This document shows positions 26,766 through 36,277 of a stretch of 64,000 nucleotides of DNA, one piece after another. The notes under the pieces were generated by a model. It was not told the origin of the DNA, did no database searches, and worked only from the letters and a program-made list of their open reading frames with translations. Source of the stretch: Amphritea sp. 1_MG-2023 (GTDB lineage: Bacteria; Pseudomonadota; Gammaproteobacteria; Pseudomonadales; Balneatricaceae); the NCBI RefSeq assembly GCF_030547545.1, contig NZ_JAUOQE010000003.1, positions 1 to 64,000 on the forward strand, written 5' to 3'. Positions within the stretch are counted from its first letter, which is position 1; each line of letters begins with the position of its first letter. The position numbers were made by a program, and so were the translations under genes.

Positions 26766-28985
26766 ATGACCACCACACTGTTATTAGAGAACGTCACCTG
26801 TGCCGGGTGCGTTAAAAAAATTGAAACGGCCATCAACGCACTGCCCAACGTCGAACAAGCCAGCGTCGATTTCCCTCAGCGCCGCCTAAATGTCGAAGGC
26901 AATATCCGCGCCCCGCAACTCATCGAAGTACTGTCTGAAATCGGCTATCGAGGCCGACTCGCCAGCAATGATGCAGATGATAGAGCGCGTCAAAAAGTTC
27001 AACAAGCGGCGCAATATAAGCAGTATATCCGCAATACGCTGTTGGCATTGGGGCTCGGGGTTCCGCTAATGATCGCCGGTTTGCTAATGGATGAAATGAG
27101 TGTCCGAACACCGCAAGATCAACTGATTTGGGGCGTTGTCGGGCTATTAACACTCATGATTTTACTGTTCCCCGGCCGCCATTTCTTTACTGGCGCGTGG
27201 CTCTCCCTGAAAAACGCCTCGGCCACCATGGATAGCCTGATCGCACTAGGCACGGGTTCTGCTTGGTTATTCTCAACCGCCGTGGTGTTGCTACCCGAAA
27301 TGTTTCCAGAGGGTTCACGTCACCTGTATTACGAAGCCAGTGCCATGATAATTGGTCTGATCAATTTCGGCTTAGCGATGGAAATACGCGCCCGCGGCAA
27401 AACCTCTGAAGCGGTCGAACGGCTACTCAGCCTACAGCCCAAAACGGCTCGGGTTATCCGTCACGAAAAAGAGATGGATCTACCGTTAGAACTGATTGAA
27501 AGTGGCGACCGACTGCGTATCCGTCCCGGCGAACAGATTCCCGTCGATGCCATTGTAGAGGAGGGCAGTAGCCTAATCGATGAATCCATGCTCAGTGGTG
27601 AACCGCTACCGGTCAGCAAAGTCAGCGGCGATCGGATCAGCGCCGGCACACTCAACAAATCGGGGGCATTAATCGTCATGGCAGAGAAAGTCGGCAGCGA
27701 TACCGCCTTAAGCCGCATTATTGAGATGGTTAAACAGGCTCAGGCGAGTAAACCAGCAATATCTCGACTCGCAGACACCGTGGCATCGATCTTTGTGCCG
27801 GTGGTGATACTCTGTAGCCTCGCCACCGCAATTATTTGGTATATCTGGGGCCCACAACCTCCTCTAGCCTATATGTTGGTCACCTCGATGACTGTGCTCA
27901 TTATCGCCTGTCCCTGTGCTTTGGGTTTGGCGACGCCGATGTCGGTCATGGTCGGGGTAGGGAAGGCCGCCGAATACGGTATTCTCATCCGCAACGGTCA
28001 GGCTCTGCAGAGCGCTTCTCAGCTGAATACTCTGGTGCTGGATAAAACCGGCACCATCACCGAAGGCTCGCCTCGCGTCACGGATATACTCAGCGATCGA
28101 AGTGATCTCTTATCACTAGCCGCATCATTAGAAGCCGCATCAGAACACCCCTTGGGCGAGGCGATCGTTCGCTATGCCAAGGCACAGCAAACCCCATTAC
28201 TGCCTGTGGATAACTTTAAAGCATTCACAGGGCTCGGTGCCACCGCTGAGATCAACGGCGCGAGCATTGCCTTAGGCAACCATGCGTTTATGCTGGAACA
28301 AGCTGTTGATAACTCCTATTTTGTTACATCCGCCGAGCGTTTATCAGAGCAAGCGAAAACGCCCGTCTATGTCGCGATCGATGGTTGTATCGCGGGTATC
28401 ATTGCAATTGCCGATCCCATCAGACCGGACTCTTTAAGCGCTATCACTCGACTGAAAAAAGCCGGCATAAATGTGATCATGATCACTGGGGATAACGCCA
28501 ATACGGCGGTAGCCGTTGCTCGACAAGCGGGTGTGGATAACTTTATAGCCGATGTGCTGCCCTCCGATAAAGCGTTGCAACTAAAAAAATATCAACAGGC
28601 AGGTAATTGCGTCGGCATGTGTGGTGATGGTATCAACGACGCGCCGGCACTGGCGCAAGCCGATGTGGGATTTGCTATCGGCAACGGCACCGATGTCGCG
28701 ATTGAGAGCGCCGACGTAGTATTGCTGCGCAACAGCCTTCACTCCGTAGCCGATGCCATTGAGTTATCCCGTGCTACCTTGACGAATATCCGTCAAAATC
28801 TATTCGGCGCTTTTATTTACAACAGCTTAGGCATTCCCATCGCCGCCGGTATTTTATTCCCTTTCAGCGGTATGCTACTCAGCCCTGTGATCGCAGGGGC
28901 CGCTATGGCCTTTTCATCGGTCACCGTGGTTAGCAATGCCAATCGATTACGACTGTTCAAACCTTCGGCGAGCAAATCAATATGA
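26766..28985 (+). CDS. copA: Cu(I)-exporting P-type ATPase
   Basis: 739 residues. One N-terminal metal-binding domain with C11-x2-C14 (TCAGC), eight expected membrane helices, the transport motif CPC in IIACPCALGLATP, phosphorylation site DKTGTIT, the HP motif (SEHPLGEA) and GDGINDAPALAQADVG. It exports cytoplasmic Cu(I) to the periplasm. GGGAG precedes the ATG. It is transcribed alone from a CueR promoter, divergent from the Cys/His-rich protein and cueR. Confidence 0.96.
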   Translation: MTTTLLLENVTCAGCVKKIETAINALPNVEQASVDFPQRRLNVEGNIRAPQLIEVLSEIGYRGRLASNDADDRARQKVQQAAQYKQYIRNTLLALGLGVPLMIAGLLMDEMSVRTPQDQLIWGVVGLLTLMILLFPGRHFFTGAWLSLKNASATMDSLIALGTGSAWLFSTAVVLLPEMFPEGSRHLYYEASAMIIGLINFGLAMEIRARGKTSEAVERLLSLQPKTARVIRHEKEMDLPLELIESGDRLRIRPGEQIPVDAIVEEGSSLIDESMLSGEPLPVSKVSGDRISAGTLNKSGALIVMAEKVGSDTALSRIIEMVKQAQASKPAISRLADTVASIFVPVVILCSLATAIIWYIWGPQPPLAYMLVTSMTVLIIACPCALGLATPMSVMVGVGKAAEYGILIRNGQALQSASQLNTLVLDKTGTITEGSPRVTDILSDRSDLLSLAASLEAASEHPLGEAIVRYAKAQQTPLLPVDNFKAFTGLGATAEINGASIALGNHAFMLEQAVDNSYFVTSAERLSEQAKTPVYVAIDGCIAGIIAIADPIRPDSLSAITRLKKAGINVIMITGDNANTAVAVARQAGVDNFIADVLPSDKALQLKKYQQAGNCVGMCGDGINDAPALAQADVGFAIGNGTDVAIESADVVLLRNSLHSVADAIELSRATLTNIRQNLFGAFIYNSLGIPIAAGILFPFSGMLLSPVIAGAAMAFSSVTVVSNANRLRLFKPSASKSI

Positions 28986-29154
28986 CAAAAGATAACCCGT
29001 ATTAAACTTATGTTATGTTCCATTATGATTCATCACAGAAACATTTTTAGTTTTTAGCTATCGTCATGCTTAAATTAATTAATTTTAACTACATAAAGCT
29101 TTTTGGCATGATGATCCTATTGAAAATAACTACTGCATTAAAGGAATCAAACCG

Positions 29155-29886
29155 ATGCTATCCAACAAAGAAGGTCAGGCAGTCCCTCAGGTCACCTTTC
29201 ACACACAGCAAAATAATCAGTGGGTTGATGTAACAACTGACGAATTATTCGCCGGTAAGAAGGTCATTCTATTTGCTCTACCCGGCGCCTTCACGCCTAC
29301 CTGTTCGACCACTCACTTACCGCGCTATAACGAGTTGCTACCGGTATTTAAGCAACAGGGGGTCGACAGCATCATCTGTATCTCGGTCAACGATACCTTT
29401 GTCATGAATGCTTGGCAGGCAGATCAAGGCGCTGAAAATATTACCTTTATTCCCGACGGCAACGGCGAGTTTGCCGCCGGTATGGATATGCTGGTGGATA
29501 AAGATGATATCGGCTTTGGTAAACGCAGCTGGCGCTATTCGATGTTAGTGGTTGATGGCGTTGTCGAAAAACAGTTTATCGAACCTGACCTGCCGGGTGA
29601 CCCGTTCACCGTGTCCGATGCCGATACGATGCTTAACTACATCAACCCGAATGCAGAGCAACCTAAACGGGTAAGCGTACTAACTAAGCCTGGCTGCCCA
29701 CACTGTATCCGTGCGAAAAAACTGCTGCAAGAACAAGGCTTCCACTATGAAGAAGTTCAACTCGGTAGCCACGGCCTAAGCTACAGTTCACTGGCCGCGA
29801 TCAGTGGTCAGGGAACTACACCGCAAGTCTTTATCGATGGCCAATGTATTGGCGGTGCCGATGAGTTAGAACAGTACTTTGCTTGA
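29155..29886 (+). CDS. Peroxiredoxin-glutaredoxin fusion
   Basis: 243 residues. The peroxiredoxin-5 type domain (about 1-165) has the peroxidatic Cys in PGAFTPTCSTTH; the glutaredoxin domain (about 172-243) has the redox motif CPHC. The fusion reduces hydroperoxides with glutathione, as in the Haemophilus influenzae hybrid Prx5. AAAGGA precedes the ATG and a terminator follows. The 169-base gap before it is AT-rich, with a TTAAATTAATTAATTTTAA stretch; no clear OxyR site is seen. Confidence 0.95.
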   Translation: MLSNKEGQAVPQVTFHTQQNNQWVDVTTDELFAGKKVILFALPGAFTPTCSTTHLPRYNELLPVFKQQGVDSIICISVNDTFVMNAWQADQGAENITFIPDGNGEFAAGMDMLVDKDDIGFGKRSWRYSMLVVDGVVEKQFIEPDLPGDPFTVSDADTMLNYINPNAEQPKRVSVLTKPGCPHCIRAKKLLQEQGFHYEEVQLGSHGLSYSSLAAISGQGTTPQVFIDGQCIGGADELEQYFA

Positions 29887-29903
29887 TCTAACACTTCACA
29901 GCT

Positions 29904-29928
29904 AAAGCCGGTCTAAACCGGCTTTTTT
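29904..29928 (+). terminator. Rho-independent terminator
   Basis: AAAGCCGGT-CTAA-ACCGGCTTT with a following T run, 18 bases behind the peroxiredoxin-glutaredoxin stop. Confidence 0.92.
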
Positions 29929-29970
29929 GCGTCTTTTTTTCGTTATAGCTCGTCTAAATAAAATTCTATA

Positions 29971-29994
29971 TTGCGAATCATTCTTATTTGCATT
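29971..29994 (+). promoter_or_regulatory. Fur box before the imelysin operon
   Basis: GCGAATCATTCTTATTTGC (29973-29991) within an AT-rich promoter strongly resembles gammaproteobacterial Fur boxes of the form GATAATCATTCTTATTTGC. It lies about 35 bases before the imelysin start codon. It implies repression by Fe-Fur. Confidence 0.75.
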
Positions 29995-30026
29995 AGCATC
30001 TCCACATCACGTAACGGAGTAACCTT

Positions 30027-31304
30027 ATGCAACTCAAATCTTTTATTTCTGCCACTATTCTCGCTGGGACTCTGTATTCCCCAATCGCTTTTTCCTCAGC
30101 ACCGGCACCAACGGCCATTATCAATAACTATGCAAATATAGCGTTAGCGACTTATGAAGACGCGTTATTCAGTGCCCAACACCTGCAACAAAGCATCAAT
30201 ACTCTGTTACAAAACCCAACACCCGTTAATCTAGAGCAAGCCCGTCATGCCTGGATTGCCGCCCGCGTCCCTTATCAACAGTCGGAAGCCTTTCGCTTCG
30301 GAAACAGTATCGTCGATGACTGGGAAGGACGAGTTAATGCTTGGCCGCTCGATGAAGGTCTCATCGACTATGTCGATACCGGCAAATATGGCACCGAATC
30401 CGATGAAAACGAACAATATCGTGCTAACGTCATCGCGAATACCTCATTACGTGTCGCGGGTGTTGAAATTGATGCTACCGATATCACGCCACATTTCATC
30501 GCCGAAGTACTTCACGAGGCCGATGATATCGAAGCCAACGTAGCCAGTGGTTACCATGCGATTGAGTTTCTTTTATGGGGACAGGATCTAAACGGCACTA
30601 ACTCTGGCGCAGGTAATCGTCCCGCAACAGATTTCAGCCTAGACAACTGCACCGGAGGACACTGTGATCGACGTCGTGACTACCTACAGGCCGCCACTCA
30701 GTTATTGATTACCGATCTGCAAGAGATGGTCGGCAACTGGCAAGACGATGGCGCTGCCCGTCAGGAACTCACCGCGAAAGAAGACAACGCTGCAATTGCA
30801 ACGATTCTAACCGGTATCGGCAGTCTCGCTTACGGCGAACTGGCAGGGGAACGTACTAAATTAGGTTTGATGCTACACGATCCAGAAGAGGAGCATGATT
30901 GCTTTTCTGATAATACTCACTGGTCACACTTCTATGATGCCAAGGGCATTCGCAATGTTTATCAGGGTGAATATTCTCGCATCGATGGCTCTGTCGTCTC
31001 CGGCCCAAGCCTATCAGACTTTGTCGCCGCTAAAGCCGCCGTTGCCGATCAAAATATGCACAACAAGCTGATCGCCACCGAAGCCGCCGCTCAAGCGATG
31101 GTCGATGCCGCGGGCCGCGGGCAAACATTTGATGTCTTGATCGGTGAAAATAATCCACAAGGGAATCAAATCGTACAACGCTTCGTTGATTCACTGACCG
31201 ATGAGACTCAAGCGATTGAAAACATTATCGCGGTGCTAGACCTCGATAATATTCAATTGGCAGGGTCTGATAGCTTGGATAGCCCAGAAAAGGTGATGGA
31301 ATAA
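30027..31304 (+). CDS. Imelysin family iron-regulated protein (IrpA-like, M75)
   Basis: 425 residues. A signal peptide (cleavage near AFSSA) is followed by an imelysin domain with the conserved GYHAIEFLLWGQD (H177, E180), the GxHxxE site of the family. Imelysin-like proteins are periplasmic or outer-membrane, iron-regulated, and proposed to bind iron or an iron complex; peptidase activity is doubtful for most. It is the first gene behind the Fur box and only four bases before the diheme protein gene. With the three genes that follow it forms a recurring set in marine gammaproteobacteria (recall, not checked). Confidence 0.9.
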   Translation: MQLKSFISATILAGTLYSPIAFSSAPAPTAIINNYANIALATYEDALFSAQHLQQSINTLLQNPTPVNLEQARHAWIAARVPYQQSEAFRFGNSIVDDWEGRVNAWPLDEGLIDYVDTGKYGTESDENEQYRANVIANTSLRVAGVEIDATDITPHFIAEVLHEADDIEANVASGYHAIEFLLWGQDLNGTNSGAGNRPATDFSLDNCTGGHCDRRRDYLQAATQLLITDLQEMVGNWQDDGAARQELTAKEDNAAIATILTGIGSLAYGELAGERTKLGLMLHDPEEEHDCFSDNTHWSHFYDAKGIRNVYQGEYSRIDGSVVSGPSLSDFVAAKAAVADQNMHNKLIATEAAAQAMVDAAGRGQTFDVLIGENNPQGNQIVQRFVDSLTDETQAIENIIAVLDLDNIQLAGSDSLDSPEKVME

Positions 31305-31308
31305 GTCC

Positions 31309-32799
31309 ATGCGGACAGCCTTTCCTCGACGTCTAACCCTTGAGATCAGCCTCGCCATCGCGGTGCTGATCAGCGCTTGCATAGCGCTGCAGGCACGCGC
31401 TAGCGAGTCAGCTGATCATGCGACGGGTTATACCCAAGGAGAGGAACGTCCCGGAGGGGATACTAGCCATAGCAAGCCTCATGATCGCAATGCCTTTAGC
31501 CAGCCATCGGCGAACATGAGCTTCGCTAATCGTTTCAACTTCGGTCTCGGCGATAGTCTGTTCGATAAAATCTGGGTGCCATCCCCGTCATCCACCACCG
31601 CCAGTGACGGTCTTGGTCCACTCTACAATGCTCGCTCCTGTGATCAGTGTCATCAACGTGACGGGCGAGGCAAGCCGCCCAACGCCAACTGGCCGCAAGA
31701 GCAGGCGGTATCACTGTTTCTACGTCTCAGTATTCCGCCACAAAATGACTCACAGCGACAGCAGCTAGCCAGTGGTGAGCTCGGTGTGGTTGCCGAACCT
31801 ACCTATGGCGAGCAACTACAAAATCGAGCCATTAACGGCCTCGATGCCGAAGGGCATATGCAGATTCGCTATAGCGAAAGCACGATCACCCTAACAGATG
31901 GCGTTTCGGTGAATCTACGCAAACCCACCTACAGCATCGATGCACTAAAATACGGTCCGCTACATCCGCAGGTGATGTTGTCACCCAGAATAGCACCACC
32001 CATGCTTGGATTAGGTCTATTAGAAGCGATTCCCGATGGTGCCATCCTCGCGCTTAGCGATCCTGATGATATCAACGATGATGGTATTTCTGGACGCCCT
32101 AACTGGGTCTGGGATGATCAGCAAAACCAACGGGTTATTGGTCGATTCGGTTGGAAAGCGGGGAGCCCAAGCGTACTACAACAAACCGTTAGCGCCTTGA
32201 GCAGTGATATCGGTATTGCCACGCCTTATCGACCATCGGCCTTCGGTGATTGCACCCTGCATCAAACCCGCTGCCTCAGCCAAGCCGATGGTATTACCCC
32301 CTTACAGGACAATAGCGAAGCGTCCGAAGAGTTGGTCAAGCAACTGATATTCTATACCCGTAACTTAGCCCCACCGATGCGGCCTGCGGCCAAACAGCCC
32401 GAGGTGTTGCAAGGAAAAGCGATTTTTCAGCGCAGTGGTTGCAGCGGCTGTCATCAACCCAGTTTTAAAACAAGCCATCGTGCTGATCTGACTGAACAAT
32501 CAGCACAGCTCATCTGGCCATACACCGACCTACTATTACATGATATGGGTGAAGGCCTAGCCGATCACCGCCCCGAATATAAAGCCTCGGGGCGAGAATG
32601 GAAAACCCCGCCACTATGGGGGCTTGGTCTTACCGAAACTGTCAATGGTCATCGTTTTCTACTGCATGATGGTCGTGCCCGAACGCTACTCGAAGCGATT
32701 CTTTGGCACGGCGGTGAGGCCAGCGCCGCCCGTCAGCAGGTCATTAATTTAGCAACATCAGAGCGCAACGCGCTGATTACATTCTTGGAGTCATTATGA
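31309..32799 (+). CDS. Diheme c-type oxidoreductase-like protein (DUF1111)
   Basis: 496 residues with two c-heme sites, C111-x2-CH (CDQCH) and C378-x2-CH (CSGCH), as in DUF1111/COG3488 'thiol oxidoreductase-like' proteins related to the MauG/diheme peroxidase fold. The hydrophobic leader ends in LISAC, which fits a lipobox, so it may be a lipoprotein. It is coupled to the following imelysin gene by a 4-base overlap. A redox role on iron, for instance oxidation or reduction during uptake, would fit the Fur-controlled context, but is inference. Confidence 0.88.
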   Translation: MRTAFPRRLTLEISLAIAVLISACIALQARASESADHATGYTQGEERPGGDTSHSKPHDRNAFSQPSANMSFANRFNFGLGDSLFDKIWVPSPSSTTASDGLGPLYNARSCDQCHQRDGRGKPPNANWPQEQAVSLFLRLSIPPQNDSQRQQLASGELGVVAEPTYGEQLQNRAINGLDAEGHMQIRYSESTITLTDGVSVNLRKPTYSIDALKYGPLHPQVMLSPRIAPPMLGLGLLEAIPDGAILALSDPDDINDDGISGRPNWVWDDQQNQRVIGRFGWKAGSPSVLQQTVSALSSDIGIATPYRPSAFGDCTLHQTRCLSQADGITPLQDNSEASEELVKQLIFYTRNLAPPMRPAAKQPEVLQGKAIFQRSGCSGCHQPSFKTSHRADLTEQSAQLIWPYTDLLLHDMGEGLADHRPEYKASGREWKTPPLWGLGLTETVNGHRFLLHDGRARTLLEAILWHGGEASAARQQVINLATSERNALITFLESL

Positions 32800-33887
32800 A
32801 ACAAGCCTCATCTCCATTGTGGCCAACATTACTAGGCGCTGCAGCACTGTTGACCCTCAGTGGTGTGCTTCATGCAGCACCGTCAGAGCTGCAGTGGAAA
32901 AACCATAACCAAAGCCTCGTTAGCGAGCATATTATCCCCCGATATCAACATCTCGCGGATAGCAGTGCAGCACTCGCTAGCAGCACCGCGCAACTGTGTC
33001 AGCAGCCTGATCAAGCTCACTTAGATGCGGCGCAACAAGCGTTTCATCACACCATGGATGATTGGCAAAGTGTGCAACATATTCAATTTGGTCCAATTGA
33101 AAACCTGATGCGTAATTTCAGCATGCAGTTTTGGCCTGATAAGAAAAACCTGATCGGTAAACAGCTCAATATACTACTTGAACAACAAAACCCGGACACC
33201 TTGGAAACCGCTGCACTGTATAAGGCCAGTATCGGTGTTAAAGGGTTACCGGCGCTCGAGCGCTTGCTCTTTACCGGTCAACTCGATGAGTTAGACAACA
33301 ACAGTTATCGCTGTCAACTAACTCACACGATTGCCGCCTATATCGCCGAAAACAGCGCAGCGACAGTCTCCGAATGGCAGCAAGAATATAGCGCCTCAGT
33401 GTTACAGGCCGGTAGTGAAGAAAGCTACTACGATGATCATCAAGAAGCCGCTGTCAGTATGATGAAATCGTTGGTCGAACCGGTTGAAGCCATTCGGGAT
33501 CAGAAGATCCTTAGACCATTAGCGGATGCTGAGAAGGTACGCCCTCGCCGGAGCGAGTCTTGGCGCAGTGAACGCTCAGTGCGGAATATCCAACTGAATA
33601 TAGTCAGCCTTCAGAACCTCTACTCGGGTAATGAAAACAGTGTTGATTTGCTGTTACGTCAACAAGGGGCTGCAGCACAAGCCGACAAAATCAGCGCCCT
33701 CTTCAATGAACTCGTGACACAAATGAAAAACGTCTCTGGGCCTTTCACCACCAGCCTATACCAACCTGAAACCGTGGTTCAGTTACAACAGATCAGCGCC
33801 GCTTTAAAACAGCTGGATCAGGAGCTGAATGCCGCCATGCAAACACTCGATATTCAACTAGGATTCAATAGCCGTGATGGAGACTAA
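32796..33887 (+). CDS. Second imelysin family protein
   Basis: 363 residues with a signal peptide (ending near LHAAPSE) and an imelysin domain. The equivalent of the GxHxxE site reads KGLPALERLLF: the Glu is kept but the His is replaced. So this copy has diverged from the first imelysin and may bind metal differently. It overlaps the DUF1111 gene by four bases and the DUF1513 gene begins within its last codons, so translation is coupled. Periplasmic location expected. Confidence 0.87.
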   Translation: MKQASSPLWPTLLGAAALLTLSGVLHAAPSELQWKNHNQSLVSEHIIPRYQHLADSSAALASSTAQLCQQPDQAHLDAAQQAFHHTMDDWQSVQHIQFGPIENLMRNFSMQFWPDKKNLIGKQLNILLEQQNPDTLETAALYKASIGVKGLPALERLLFTGQLDELDNNSYRCQLTHTIAAYIAENSAATVSEWQQEYSASVLQAGSEESYYDDHQEAAVSMMKSLVEPVEAIRDQKILRPLADAEKVRPRRSESWRSERSVRNIQLNIVSLQNLYSGNENSVDLLLRQQGAAAQADKISALFNELVTQMKNVSGPFTTSLYQPETVVQLQQISAALKQLDQELNAAMQTLDIQLGFNSRDGD

Positions 33888-34998
33888 TCGTCGGCGTTTC
33901 TGCCAACTACTCGGTAGCGCGCTAGTATTACCCTCACTCTTACCAGTCTCAGCGCTGGCGGGCATTGACGCGGCAACGATAAAACCGCTGTTCGCCTCGG
34001 CGGCGAAAGATCGCTCAGGTGATTATCATCTCTATGTGATGAGCGAGCTGGGCGAGGTAATATTCGATCACCTCCTGCCGGGGCGGGCTCACCATACCGA
34101 GGCACACCCAACACAATCGCTATTGGCTTGCACCGCGCGACGCCCCGGCCGCTTTATCGATATTATCGATTATCAACAGCAACGCTTAGTGAAACGCATT
34201 TTGGCCGATGATGGTCGGCATTTCTTCGGTCACAGTATTTTTTCTGAAGATGGTCGCTGGTTAATCACCACCGAAAACGACATAAGTACTGCACAGGGCA
34301 GAGTCGTGGTTCGCTCAATGGCAGACGACTATCGCGTGATAGCCGATTACCCGAGTCACGGTATCGGCCCTCATGAGCTGGTTCAGCAGCCTAACAGTTC
34401 GGTCTTAGTCGTGGCTAACGGCGGCATACTCACGCGCCCCGATCGCGGCCGTGAAAAGCTCAATCTCGACAGCATGCAGCCCTCTCTGGTTCGCTTAGAC
34501 CTCAACACCGGCGAGCGTTTAGAGCAACAGATGTTGCCCACCGAGCAGCATCAATTGAGCATCCGCCACATCGACACTAACCGACAGGGTAGCACCGTGA
34601 TAGCCCTCCAGTATCAAGGTGATATTGGCCATAACCCACCCCTCGTAGCCGTTCATCAGCCCCATCAGCCACTACAACTGCTGCAAGCACCCGAGCCGAT
34701 TAATATGGCGATGAAGGGCTATTGTGGTAGTGCTCGGTATGATCATAGTGGCCGTTTTGCCGCCATTTCTGCGCCGAGAGGGGATCTGATCTCATTTTGG
34801 GATATACAGGAGCAACAATTTATCTCCTCGATAAAAAGCCGAGATGGCTGCGGGCTGACGGCAACCGCCAATACCGCCGAGTTTATTATCAGTGCGGGGA
34901 CTGGACGCTGCCTGAAACATAATATTCAAACCGGAAAAACCCAGCGGATGCCGCAAACACTCAAAACAGCCTGGGATAACCATCTAGCCACCGTTTAA
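33877..34998 (+). CDS. Tat-exported DUF1513 protein
   Basis: 373 residues from the ATG at 33877 (a GTG lies directly before it). The N-terminus NRRRFCQLLGSALVLPSLL is a twin-arginine signal, implying export in a folded state, often with a cofactor. The rest looks like a beta-propeller-type fold typical of DUF1513, with repeats such as HSIFSEDGRWLITTEND and GPHELVQQPNSSVLVVANGG. Its function is unknown. It is the fourth gene of the imelysin operon and overlaps the second imelysin gene by 11 bases. Confidence 0.87.
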   Translation: METNRRRFCQLLGSALVLPSLLPVSALAGIDAATIKPLFASAAKDRSGDYHLYVMSELGEVIFDHLLPGRAHHTEAHPTQSLLACTARRPGRFIDIIDYQQQRLVKRILADDGRHFFGHSIFSEDGRWLITTENDISTAQGRVVVRSMADDYRVIADYPSHGIGPHELVQQPNSSVLVVANGGILTRPDRGREKLNLDSMQPSLVRLDLNTGERLEQQMLPTEQHQLSIRHIDTNRQGSTVIALQYQGDIGHNPPLVAVHQPHQPLQLLQAPEPINMAMKGYCGSARYDHSGRFAAISAPRGDLISFWDIQEQQFISSIKSRDGCGLTATANTAEFIISAGTGRCLKHNIQTGKTQRMPQTLKTAWDNHLATV

Positions 34999-35046
34999 TT
35001 TTTAGCAACAACTGCGGACGTAGCCCGCCCCTTACCATACTGACCA

Positions 35047-35094
35047 CTGCCGATAGATCTGGACTCAACCTGTCTGTCGGCGGCTGGGCTTTTT
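35047..35094 (+). terminator. Attenuator-like hairpin between DUF1513 and the porin gene
   Basis: CTGCCGATAGA (35047-35057) pairs with TCTGTCGGCGG (35073-35083) over 11 positions including two G-T pairs; CTGGGC and a T run follow. Upstream AGCCCGCC (near 35021) could compete by pairing with GGCGG. It lies 24 bases before the porin start and may lower or condition read-through. Confidence 0.55.
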
Positions 35095-35117
35095 GCACCC
35101 TAAATAAAGGTAATAGC

Positions 35118-36206
35118 ATGAAAAAAACACTACTGGTCTCTCTCATGGCGGCTTCCATCAGCGTCGCTCCCTCTGTTTACGCAAACGATCTACCAACAGA
35201 GCTTAGCGCGCTCAAGCAACGTATTGCTCAGCTTGAATCTCAACTCAGCAACACCATGGCGGAACAAGCCTCGGTTAAAAAATCCGTAGCACAAGCCAGC
35301 GTCAGCCCAATAACCATCAGTGGTAGTGCAGAATTCCTTGCGACAGACTCTAAATTGGCAGACGACAGCCGTGAAAGCGATTTAGATGTCGATAGTGTCG
35401 AATTAACCGTTGAAGCCGCTGTGAATGAATACATGGCGCTATCCACCACGCTGAAATACGAAGATGACGGCGAAGATCAGGATTTTTTTGTCGATGAAGC
35501 GATCGTCTCTATCAGCGCTGAAGGCAACCCTTGGTCACTGATTGCAGGTCGTACCGCGGTACCCTTCGCGGTCATTAACGGTAATGCTTGGTCAGATCCA
35601 CTCACAGACGACCTAACTGATAACACCGATGACCTGCTCTTTATCGGCTTCGATCAGGGTATATTCAGTGCCGGAAGCTATCTGTTTAAAGGACAGAGTG
35701 ATGAAAGTAACGTCGATAACTTAGGCCTTAACGCCGCCCTAGCATTCGACAACGGTTTTGTCATGGGTGTTGGCTACCTTAATAATATCCGTAATACCGA
35801 TCCATTCCAGGCCGATAGCCTAACTGATGATGAAAAGGTAAGCGCTGCACGGATCAACCTAAGCTATGAACTCAATGCGTTAGCACTGTCCGCTGAATAC
35901 CTAAAAACCGACAGCTTTGAAGAGCTAGCAGGGCGCCCACAAGTCACGGCTTGGCACCTCAGCGCAGATTACGCAACCAATGTATTTGGCGCACCTGGTA
36001 ACCTATCACTGGGCTACAGTAAAACAGACGATGCCGAACTATTAACCGATGGTGGTGACAATCTATTTGCTGAATCACGCGTCAGCTTAGGCGCTTCCCG
36101 TGAGCTGCACGAAAATGCTGAACTGATTGTCGAGCTGGTTAGAGAAGAAGATTATGCCGGTGATGAAACCGACACTCTTAACCTAGTGCTATCCACCAGC
36201 TTCTAA
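35118..36206 (+). CDS. LbtU-like outer-membrane porin (siderophore porin family)
   Basis: 362 residues. Signal peptide (cleavage after VYA), a short coiled coil (LPTELSALKQRIAQLESQLS), then a beta-rich domain beginning ITISGSAEFLA and ending with the C-terminal Phe of an outer-membrane barrel (LVLSTSF). Stretches such as DSVELTVEAAVNEYMAL, FFVDEAIVSI, AGRTAVPFAVINGN and DPLTDDLTDNTD match LbtU, the TonB-independent siderophore receptor of Legionella. AAAGG precedes the ATG. Located 119 bases behind the Fur-controlled imelysin operon and before a terminator, it is probably its last gene. Substrate unknown. Confidence 0.82.
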   Translation: MKKTLLVSLMAASISVAPSVYANDLPTELSALKQRIAQLESQLSNTMAEQASVKKSVAQASVSPITISGSAEFLATDSKLADDSRESDLDVDSVELTVEAAVNEYMALSTTLKYEDDGEDQDFFVDEAIVSISAEGNPWSLIAGRTAVPFAVINGNAWSDPLTDDLTDNTDDLLFIGFDQGIFSAGSYLFKGQSDESNVDNLGLNAALAFDNGFVMGVGYLNNIRNTDPFQADSLTDDEKVSAARINLSYELNALALSAEYLKTDSFEELAGRPQVTAWHLSADYATNVFGAPGNLSLGYSKTDDAELLTDGGDNLFAESRVSLGASRELHENAELIVELVREEDYAGDETDTLNLVLSTSF

Positions 36207-36236
36207 TCCCTCAACGAGACACTGACTCAATTAACG

Positions 36237-36262
36237 ACAGCCCGACAACCTTGTCGGGCTGT
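36237..36262. terminator. Strong hairpin terminator after the iron operon
   Basis: ACAGCCCGACAA and TTGTCGGGCTGT are perfectly complementary around CC, 31 bases behind the porin stop and 16 bases before the convergent LysR gene's end. It is likely shared by both. Confidence 0.8.
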
Positions 36263-36277
36263 TAAGTCGAACGTTAT

